DNA from: Pseudomonadota bacterium
Lineage (GTDB): Bacteria > Pseudomonadota > Alphaproteobacteria > Caulobacterales > Caulobacteraceae
Direction of reading: 5' to 3'
DNA: 6,074 bases
Assembly (NCBI GenBank): GCA_023445705.1
Contig: JAEXKM010000037.1
Location: 1 to 6,074, forward strand
The notes beneath the pieces are model-generated. The model was given only the letters and a program-made list of their open reading frames with translations, did not search any database and was not told the DNA's origin. Made by a program: the position numbers and the translations under genes. Within the stretch, counting starts at the first letter, position 1; every line of letters begins with the position of its first letter. Positions 1-5,315 of the stretch are shown here, in pieces.

Positions 1-31
1 GATCACACCGTTGCGCCGCGGGGGCGTGACG

Positions 32-36
32 GATTC
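32..36. promoter_or_regulatory. GANTC (CcrM-type) site upstream of popZ
   Basis: GATTC lies 27 bp before the popZ start codon. In Caulobacterales GANTC is the target of the cell-cycle methyltransferase CcrM, and methylated copies in promoters are read by GcrA. The sequence shows only the pentamer. A regulatory role for popZ is inferred, since a five-base site can occur by chance. I could not define -35 and -10 boxes in the 63 bases available. Confidence 0.35.
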
Positions 37-63
37 TCTCTCGCACGAGCGACGGCCTTTCAT

Positions 64-591
64 ATGTCCGAACAGACTTCGCAAGAACCGACGATGGAGG
101 AGATCCTGGCCTCCATCCGGCGCATCATCTCCGAAGATGACGCCCCGGCGGACGCCGCTGCGCCGGTTGTCGAGACCGAACCCGAGCCCGAGGCCGAGGC
201 GATCGCGCCCGCCTTCACGCCCTTGCCTGAAGAAGACGAGGACGATGGCGTTCTCGAGCTGACCGAAAAGGTCGAAACCGTCGGGGACCTCGACGTCTAT
301 ACGCCGTCGGTCGCGCAAGAGCGGGCCTACGAAGAGGCGCCGCCTCCGCTTCCCCTGCCGGAGGTGAACGATGGGCTCGTCGGCGCCGTCGCCGCCACCG
401 CGGCCGCCAGCGCCTTTGGCCAGCTTTCGGCGGCCATCCAGATGCCGGCCGAAGGCCGCACGCTTGAGGACGTCGTTCGCGAACTCCTGCGTCCGCTGCT
501 GAAGCAGTGGCTGGACGACAACCTGCCGGCCATCGTCCAGTCGACGGTCGACAAGGAAGTCGAGCGGATCGCGCGCGGCCGAGTACGCTAG
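64..591 (+). CDS. popZ: Polar organizing protein PopZ
   Basis: PopZ is a self-assembling scaffold that forms a condensate at the cell pole. In Caulobacter it tethers ParB-parS and recruits cell-cycle regulators. The 175-residue product is close to the 177 aa of C. crescentus PopZ as I remember it. Residues 8-26 contain the conserved partner-binding helix (EPTMEEILASIRRIISEDD). Residues 26-100 form a Pro/Glu/Asp-rich linker that I count as 22 acidic, 2 basic and 13 proline residues, with an acidic run at 56-61. Residues 103-172 hold the C-terminal oligomerisation helices, including GRTLEDVVRELLRPLLK at 131-147. There is no signal peptide or membrane segment. The frame stays open to position 1, but the conserved N-terminus begins at this ATG. 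No Shine-Dalgarno sequence is visible before it. valS follows 132 bp downstream. The family assignment is very secure; the polar role is inferred from Caulobacter. Confidence 0.95.
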   Translation: MSEQTSQEPTMEEILASIRRIISEDDAPADAAAPVVETEPEPEAEAIAPAFTPLPEEDEDDGVLELTEKVETVGDLDVYTPSVAQERAYEEAPPPLPLPEVNDGLVGAVAATAAASAFGQLSAAIQMPAEGRTLEDVVRELLRPLLKQWLDDNLPAIVQSTVDKEVERIARGRVR

Positions 592-596
592 TCGCC

Positions 597-613
597 GGGC
601 GCATCTCGCGCCC
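597..613 (+). terminator. Short GC hairpin just after popZ
   Basis: GGGCGC (597-602) and GCGCCC (608-613) form a perfect 6-bp stem with a 5-nt loop, beginning 5 nt after the popZ stop codon. No T-tract follows, so it is not a canonical intrinsic terminator. It could be a weak terminator, a 3'-end stabiliser, or chance pairing in GC-rich DNA. Confidence 0.3.
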
Positions 614-632
614 CTCAACATCGCCAGATCTT

Positions 633-664
633 CGCCCCGCCTGGCTCGTCGCTGGAGCGGGGCG
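633..664 (+). promoter_or_regulatory. Inverted repeat in the popZ-valS gap
   Basis: CGCCCCGC (633-640) is the exact reverse complement of GCGGGGCG (657-664), giving an 8-bp stem around a 16-nt loop. It lies about 60 bp before the likely valS start. It could be a leader hairpin, part of a terminator pair with the 597-613 hairpin, or a protein-binding site. There is no T-box consensus and no leader peptide rich in valine codons, so amino-acid-responsive attenuation has no direct support. Confidence 0.35.
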
Positions 665-668
665 CGTG

Positions 669-673
669 GATTC
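669..673. promoter_or_regulatory. GANTC (CcrM-type) site upstream of valS
   Basis: GATTC lies about 50 bp before the likely valS start. It is the second GANTC site found in the short non-coding regions at this end of the window. I found about seven sites in the window by eye, the others inside coding sequence. A regulatory role is only inferred. Confidence 0.25.
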
Positions 674-723
674 CATGGCATCGTGCTTCCACCGCGATGC
701 CCGAAACGGTATGCAGCGCCCAA

Positions 724-3387
724 ATGCTTGAGAAGAATTTCGACCCCAAGTCCGCCGAGCCCCGCCTCTACGCCGCCTGGGAGCAGTCGGGCGCCTTTGC
801 GCCGACGTCCGATCCCGCGGCCGAGCCGTTCTCGATCGTCATCCCGCCGCCGAACGTCACCGGTTCGCTGCACATCGGCCATGCGCTGAACAACACCCTC
901 CAGGACGTGCTGACCCGGTTCGAGCGTATGCGCGGCAAGGCGGCGCTCTGGCTGCCTGGCACCGACCACGCCGGGATCGCGACCCAGATGGTCGTCGAGC
1001 GCCAGCTGGCCGCCGCTGGCAACATCGGCCGGCGCGACATGGGACGCGACGCGTTCATCGCCAAGGTCTGGGAATGGAAGGCTCAGAGCGGCGGCACGAT
1101 CACCAACCAGCTCCGCCGTCTGGGTGCGTCCTGCGACTGGAGCCGTGAACGCTTCACCCTTGACGATGGGCTTTCGGCGGCCGTCCGCAAGGTGTTCGTC
1201 ACCCTGCACAAGCAGGGCCTGATCTATCGCGACAAGCGCCTGGTGAACTGGGATCCGCACTTCCAGACCGCGATCTCGGACATCGAGGTCGAGCAGCGTG
1301 AAGTCGACGGCGCCTTCTGGCACTTCGCCTATCCGCTAGAAGACGGTTCCGGCGAGATCGTCGTGGCGACAACCCGGCCGGAAACCATGCTCGGCGACGT
1401 CGCCGTCGCGGTCCACCCGGATGACGAGCGCTACAAGGGCCTGATCGGTCGCGCCGTGCGCCTGCCGATCGTCGGTCGCCCGATCCCGATCGTCGCCGAC
1501 GAGTACGCCGATCCGGAAAAGGGCTCGGGCGCGGTGAAGATCACGCCTGCCCACGACTTCAACGACTACCAGGTCGGCAAGCGCAACAACCTGCCGCTGA
1601 TCAACATCTTCGACGACTTCGCCCGCATCAACGAGAATGCCCCGGCGGAGTATCGCGGCCTGGACCGTTTCGAAGCCCGCAAGAAGGTGGTCGCCGCCTT
1701 CGAGGAGCTCGGCCTGCTGCGCGGCGTCGAGAAGACCCGCCACGCCGTCCCGCACGGCGACCGCTCCGGCGTGGTCATCGAGCCCTATCTGACCGATCAG
1801 TGGTACGTCGACGCCAAGGTCCTGGCCCAGCCGGCGATCAAGGCGGTCGAGGAGGGACGCACCGTCCTCGAACCCAAGAATTGGGAAAAGACCTACTTCG
1901 AGTGGATGCGGAACATCGAGCCCTGGTGCGTGTCGCGCCAACTCTGGTGGGGGCATCGCATTCCGGCCTGGTATGGCCCTAAGGGCGAGATCTTCGTCGC
2001 CGAGACCGAAGAAGAAGCCAAGGCGCTCGCCCGCGAGCACTTCGGTCACGATGAGCCGCTGCGCCAGGATGAGGATGTCCTCGACACCTGGTTCTCCTCC
2101 GGGCTGTGGCCGTTCTCGACCTTGGGATGGCCTGAGAAGACCGAGGACCTGGAGCGGTTCTATCCGACCAGCACCCTGGTCACCGGCTTCGACATCATCT
2201 TCTACTGGGTCGCCCGGATGATGATGATGGGCCTGCATTTCACTGGTGAGGTTCCCTTCAAGCGGGTCTTCTTCAACGCCCTGGTCCGCGACGCCAAGGG
2301 TGCGAAGATGAGCAAGTCCAAGGGCAACGTCATGGACCCGCTAGAGCTGGTCGACGACTATGGCGCCGACGCCCTCCGCTTCACCTTGACGGCGATGTCG
2401 GGGCAGGCGCGCGACATCAAGTTGTCGCGACAACGCATTGAAGGATATCGCAACTTCGGCACCAAGTTGTGGAACGCCGCGCGCTTTGCACAGGTCAACG
2501 GCTGCGCCCGCGCCGAAGGCTTCGACCCTAGCCAGGTGCAGAACGTCCTCAACCGCTGGATCGTCGGAGAGACCGCGCGGACGGTGCAGGCCGTCACCAA
2601 ATCGCTCGAAGGCTGCGGCTTCGACGGGGCGGCCAACGGCCTCTACCGGTTCATCTGGAACACCTTCTGCGACTGGTACGTCGAACTCGCCAAGCCGATC
2701 CTCAACGGCGCCGACGAGGCGGCCAAGGCCGAGACGCAGGCGACCGCCGCCTGGGCGCTCGACGTCATCCTCAAGCTGCTCCACCCGGTCATGCCGTTCC
2801 TCACCGAGGAGCTGTGGGCGCAGACCGCCGACCTCGGCGCTGCGCGGACCGAGGACATGCTGATCACCGCCCGCTGGCCGCAGCTCGGCGAGGATCTGGT
2901 CGATGCCGCCGCCGACGCCGAAATCGGCCTGATCGTCGCGACGGTCAGCGAGGGCCGCTCGGTCAAGGCCGAGCTCAACGTGCCGCACTCGGCGCGTCCG
3001 GCGCTGCTGGTGATCGAGGCCAGCGACTCGCAGCGCGCGGTGTTTCAGACCAACGCCGCGGTGATCGCCCAGACCCTTCGTATCTCTGAGGTCCGCTTCG
3101 AGGACCATGCTCCGGAGGGTGCGATCCCGTTCGTGGTCAATGGCGCGACCCTGGCCCTGCCGGTGGCCGAGTTCATCGACCTGACCGCCGAGCGCGCGCG
3201 CCTGGCCAAGGAGATCGCCGGACACGCGTCCGACATCGCCCACGTGAACAAGAAGCTCGGCAACCCGGCTTTCGTCGCCAACGCCAAGGAAGAGGTGGTC
3301 GAGGAAAACCGCGAGCGCCTCGCCGAATCGGAAGCGGCCAAGGCCAAGCTGGAACAGGCCCTGGCGCGTCTCGAAGCGGTCGTCTGA
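724..3387 (+). CDS. valS: Valyl-tRNA synthetase
   Basis: This cytoplasmic class I aminoacyl-tRNA synthetase (EC 6.1.1.9) charges tRNA-Val with valine and edits mischarged threonine. The product is 887 aa from this start. The HIGH signature is at residues 50-53 (after PPNVTGSL) and KMSKS is at 528-532. The CP1 editing domain lies between them and contains the conserved TTRPETMLGD at 216-225. ValRS-typical stretches such as WCVSRQLWWGHRIPAW and DVLDTWFSSGLWPFSTLGWP are intact. An anticodon-binding domain follows, and the last ~65 residues form the charged C-terminal coiled coil that contacts tRNA. It is somewhat shorter than the 951-aa E. coli enzyme, with no sign of disruption. An in-frame ATG at 697 would add nine residues (MPETVCSAQ). 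I prefer 724 because family members usually begin close to the LEKxFDP motif. Neither start has a good Shine-Dalgarno sequence. It is a single essential housekeeping gene between popZ and an acyl-CoA synthetase. Confidence 0.97.
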   Translation: MLEKNFDPKSAEPRLYAAWEQSGAFAPTSDPAAEPFSIVIPPPNVTGSLHIGHALNNTLQDVLTRFERMRGKAALWLPGTDHAGIATQMVVERQLAAAGNIGRRDMGRDAFIAKVWEWKAQSGGTITNQLRRLGASCDWSRERFTLDDGLSAAVRKVFVTLHKQGLIYRDKRLVNWDPHFQTAISDIEVEQREVDGAFWHFAYPLEDGSGEIVVATTRPETMLGDVAVAVHPDDERYKGLIGRAVRLPIVGRPIPIVADEYADPEKGSGAVKITPAHDFNDYQVGKRNNLPLINIFDDFARINENAPAEYRGLDRFEARKKVVAAFEELGLLRGVEKTRHAVPHGDRSGVVIEPYLTDQWYVDAKVLAQPAIKAVEEGRTVLEPKNWEKTYFEWMRNIEPWCVSRQLWWGHRIPAWYGPKGEIFVAETEEEAKALAREHFGHDEPLRQDEDVLDTWFSSGLWPFSTLGWPEKTEDLERFYPTSTLVTGFDIIFYWVARMMMMGLHFTGEVPFKRVFFNALVRDAKGAKMSKSKGNVMDPLELVDDYGADALRFTLTAMSGQARDIKLSRQRIEGYRNFGTKLWNAARFAQVNGCARAEGFDPSQVQNVLNRWIVGETARTVQAVTKSLEGCGFDGAANGLYRFIWNTFCDWYVELAKPILNGADEAAKAETQATAAWALDVILKLLHPVMPFLTEELWAQTADLGAARTEDMLITARWPQLGEDLVDAAADAEIGLIVATVSEGRSVKAELNVPHSARPALLVIEASDSQRAVFQTNAAVIAQTLRISEVRFEDHAPEGAIPFVVNGATLALPVAEFIDLTAERARLAKEIAGHASDIAHVNKKLGNPAFVANAKEEVVEENRERLAESEAAKAKLEQALARLEAVV

Positions 3388-3406
3388 AGCTTCACAGTCA
3401 AAAGTT

Positions 3407-3437
3407 CGTCATGGCGGCCCGGCGGGCCGTCATGATG
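3407..3437. terminator. Strong hairpin downstream of valS
   Basis: Bases 3407-3420 pair with 3424-3437 to form a 14-bp stem, including two G-T (G·U) pairs, closed by a GGC loop. It starts 20 nt after the valS stop codon, where a terminator is expected. No T-tract follows on the + strand. On the - strand the flank carries only four Ts in a row. It may end valS transcription, stabilise the 3' end, or be a dispersed palindromic element. The near-perfect stem is directly visible; the function is inferred. Confidence 0.5.
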
Positions 3438-3503
3438 TGACGCCCGCGTCAAACGGACGTTTGCCTCTGACGCTAGGTTATGCTTGTTCACCTACGATGA
3501 CGC
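3438..3503. repeat. TGACGC repeats at 30-bp spacing
   Basis: TGACGC occurs at 3438-3443, 3468-3473 and 3498-3503, exactly 30 bp apart. Its reverse complement GCGTCA is at 3446-3451, so the first copy forms the palindrome TGACGC-CC-GCGTCA. The shorter core CGTCA also occurs at 3407-3411 and 3428-3432 in the preceding hairpin. The cluster lies entirely in the non-coding gap upstream of the acyl-CoA synthetase. It looks like repeated half-sites for a DNA-binding protein, but I do not recognise the motif as that of a known regulator. Confidence 0.45.
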
Positions 3504-3522
3504 GGGCCTGTGAAAGCCCGCG
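3442..3522 (+). promoter_or_regulatory. Competing inverted repeats in acyl-CoA synthetase leader
   Basis: CGCGGGC (3501-3507) pairs with GCCCGCG (3516-3522) as a 7-bp hairpin with an 8-nt loop, ending 8 nt before the Shine-Dalgarno sequence. The same left arm, extended to TGACGCGGGC (3498-3507), is also the exact reverse complement of GCCCGCGTCA (3442-3451), a 10-bp pairing over 46 nt. The two pairings exclude each other. If both segments are transcribed this could work as a conformational switch; as DNA it could be paired protein-binding sites. The complementarity is certain and the function is speculative. Confidence 0.35.
3450..3463. promoter_or_regulatory. Operator-like palindrome CAAACG-GA-CGTTTG
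   Basis: CAAACG (3450-3455) and CGTTTG (3458-3463) are exact reverse complements around a GA spacer. The site fits the recognition pattern reported for the TetR-family fatty-acid regulator PsrA of Pseudomonas, G/CAAAC-N2-4-GTTTG/C, with N4 here. It lies 80 bp before an acyl-CoA synthetase start, a sensible place for a regulator that senses acyl-CoA or fatty acids. The palindrome is directly visible. Which protein binds it in this organism is inference, and no regulator gene is present in the window. Confidence 0.5.
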
Positions 3523-3530
3523 CGAGCATT

Positions 3531-3535
3531 AGGAG
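3531..3535 (+). promoter_or_regulatory. Shine-Dalgarno AGGAG that decides the start
   Basis: AGGAG lies 7 nt before the ATG at 3543. It favours that ATG over the in-frame GTG at 3510, which would add 11 basic residues, overlap the leader hairpin, and has no comparable ribosome binding site. It is the clearest Shine-Dalgarno sequence in the window. Confidence 0.85.
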
Positions 3536-3542
3536 AAAGCCC

Positions 3543-5297
3543 ATGACCGAGGCTGAGCTGCCCCAAGGCTGGCCTGCCATGTCCATCGCGCAGGCCCACG
3601 CGCTGATTACTGCGCCCGGGTCCCCGGCAGAGATGGAAACGGTCGATATCCGCGGCGTTCCCACCCGAACCTGGAAGAACCTTCCGCCGGCTCTTCGGTC
3701 GATCGTGGAAGCCAGCCGTGCGCACGGCGAACGCATCTTCCTGGTCTACGAAGACGAGCGCGTCTCCTTCGAAGCGTTCCATCGCGCCGTGGCCGCCCTG
3801 GCCGCCCAACTCGCTACCGACGGGGTGAAGAAGGGCGATCGCGTCGCAGTCATCATGCGCAACCTGCCCGAATGGGTGGTTGCGTTCTACGCCGCCGCCT
3901 CGCTCGGCGCGGTCGTCACTCCGCTGAACGCCTGGTGGACCGGGCCGGAGCTTGAATACGGCCTGACCGATTCCGGCAGCAAGGTCGTGATCATGGACGC
4001 CGAGCGCTATGAGCGCCTGGTCGAGCACCTGCCCAACTGTCCCGATCTCGTGCGCGCCTATGTGAGCCGCTCGAACGAAGAGATCGCCCATCCCCAGGTC
4101 ACCCGTCTGGAAAGCGTGCTCGGCGGCGCCAATCATTGGATCAACCTGCCTGACCAGCCGCTGCCCGACGTCGAGATCCTGCCCGACGACGACGCGACGA
4201 TCTTCTACACCTCGGGCACGACCGGAAAGCCGAAGGGCGCTCTGGCCACCCAGCGCGCCGTCAACTCGAATATCATGGCCGGCGCCGTCGCGGGCGCCCG
4301 CGCCTTCCTGCGCCGGGGCGAAGCGCCTCCGCAGCCCGATCCCGACGCGCCGCAACGCTCGTCGCTGATCTCGATTCCGTTCTTCCACGTGACCGGCTGC
4401 ATGGCCGTGCTGAACCCCAGCCTGTTTGGCGGGGCCAAGCTGGTCATGATGTACAAGTGGGACGTGATCCGCGCCTTCGAGCTGATCGAGCGCGAAAAGA
4501 TCCAGTCGGCCGGCGGCGTGCCGACCATCGCCTGGCAGCTCATCGAGCATCCGGCCCGCGCGAACTACGACCTCTCGTCGCTGGAATCCGTCTCCTACGG
4601 CGGCGCCCCGTCGGCCCCGGAACTGGTGCGCAAGATCAAGGAAACCTTCCCGAAGTCCGCCCCGGGCAATGGCTGGGGCATGACCGAGACCTGCGCCACG
4701 GTGACCACCCACGGCGCGGAAGACTACGCCAACCGCCCAGATAGCTGCGGCCCCGCCGTGCCGGTCAGCGACCTCGAAATCCGTGATCCCGCCGACGGCA
4801 AGACCGTGCTGGCCGCCAACCAGGTGGGCGAACTCTGGGCTCGCGGCCCGCAGGTCGTGAAGGGTTACTGGAACAAGCCGGAGGCCACCGCCCAGACCTT
4901 CGTCGACGGCTGGGTCCGCACCGGCGACCTGGCGCGCCTGGACGATGAGGGCTTCTGCTACATCATCGACCGGGCCAAGGACATGTTGATCCGCGGCGGT
5001 GAGAACATCTACTGCATCGAGATCGAGAACGTCCTCTACGACCACCCCGCGGTCATGGACGCGGCCATCGTCGGCATCCCGCACCGGACCCTGGGTGAGG
5101 AACCCGCCGCGGTCGTCACCCTGAAGCCGGGCGCCGAGGCCACGGAAGACGAACTGCGCGCGCATGTCGCTGAGCATCTGGCCGCGTTCAAGGTGCCGGT
5201 GAAGGTGCGGTTCTGGCACGAGACCTTGCCTCGCAACCCGAACGGCAAGATTCTCAAGAACGAGCTGAAGAAGCTGTTCGTTGAGGAGCAGGTCTAA
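3543..5297 (+). CDS. Acyl-CoA synthetase (AMP-forming)
   Basis: This 584-aa class I adenylate-forming enzyme probably activates a fatty or other carboxylic acid to its CoA thioester through an acyl-AMP intermediate in the cytoplasm. The large N-terminal domain contains TSGTTGKPKG at 223-232 (ATP phosphate loop), PFFHVTG at 279-285, SYGGAP at 351-356 and GWGMTET at 377-383. TGDL at 460-463 holds the ribose-binding Asp462, followed by the hinge region DRAKDMLIRGGENIY (476-490). The small C-terminal domain carries the catalytic lysine at 569 in RNPNGK. All core motifs are intact. There is no signal peptide, and no carrier-protein domain is fused, which fits a stand-alone CoA ligase. Substrate chain length cannot be read from sequence, so I give no fad symbol. 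A PsrA-like palindrome upstream hints at fatty-acid control. tlyA begins 18 nt downstream in the same frame, suggesting cotranscription. A ligase for aromatic or other acids remains possible. Confidence 0.92.
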   Translation: MTEAELPQGWPAMSIAQAHALITAPGSPAEMETVDIRGVPTRTWKNLPPALRSIVEASRAHGERIFLVYEDERVSFEAFHRAVAALAAQLATDGVKKGDRVAVIMRNLPEWVVAFYAAASLGAVVTPLNAWWTGPELEYGLTDSGSKVVIMDAERYERLVEHLPNCPDLVRAYVSRSNEEIAHPQVTRLESVLGGANHWINLPDQPLPDVEILPDDDATIFYTSGTTGKPKGALATQRAVNSNIMAGAVAGARAFLRRGEAPPQPDPDAPQRSSLISIPFFHVTGCMAVLNPSLFGGAKLVMMYKWDVIRAFELIEREKIQSAGGVPTIAWQLIEHPARANYDLSSLESVSYGGAPSAPELVRKIKETFPKSAPGNGWGMTETCATVTTHGAEDYANRPDSCGPAVPVSDLEIRDPADGKTVLAANQVGELWARGPQVVKGYWNKPEATAQTFVDGWVRTGDLARLDDEGFCYIIDRAKDMLIRGGENIYCIEIENVLYDHPAVMDAAIVGIPHRTLGEEPAAVVTLKPGAEATEDELRAHVAEHLAAFKVPVKVRFWHETLPRNPNGKILKNELKKLFVEEQV

Positions 5298-5306
5298 CCC
5301 GACCTG
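5289..5306 (+). other. Small hairpin spanning the acyl-CoA synthetase stop codon
   Basis: CAGGTC (5289-5294) and GACCTG (5301-5306) form a perfect 6-bp stem whose six-base loop is the TAA stop plus CCC. No T-tract follows, so it is a poor terminator. It lies just before the tlyA start and might affect termination and reinitiation between the two genes, or be chance. Confidence 0.25.
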
Positions 5307-5315
5307 AGCAAGCCC

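Noticed and set aside
1..63. Tail of an upstream gene at the left edge
   Set aside because: One frame ends with TGA at 27-29, but eight codons are too few to identify a protein, so I did not call a gene.
11..262. Short + strand frame overlapping the start of popZ
   Set aside because: An Arg/Pro/Ser-rich out-of-frame reading of popZ, with no support beyond being open.
592..723. T-box riboswitch upstream of valS
   Set aside because: No T-box consensus (AGGGTGGNACCGCG-like) and no terminator with a U-tract. The lineage also argues against it.
507..731. Possible leader peptide spanning the popZ-valS gap
   Set aside because: It begins inside popZ, has no run of valine codons and no visible ribosome binding site, so it does not look like an attenuator peptide for valS.
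2218..2229. Four tandem ATG codons in valS (MMMM)
   Set aside because: It lies in a methionine-rich, conserved part of ValRS next to a hydrophobic core segment, and I see no sign of repeat expansion or internal initiation.
1336..2238. Antisense open frame of 300 codons inside valS
   Set aside because: A shadow of the valS codon pattern with no recognisable motif, within an essential conserved gene.
2341..3243. Second antisense open frame of 300 codons inside valS
   Set aside because: Same reason: a low-complexity shadow frame opposite conserved valS sequence.
3385..3394. Perfect 10-bp palindrome TGAAGCTTCA over the valS stop codon
   Set aside because: It is short, has no loop, and has no partner site. 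Chance is the simplest explanation.
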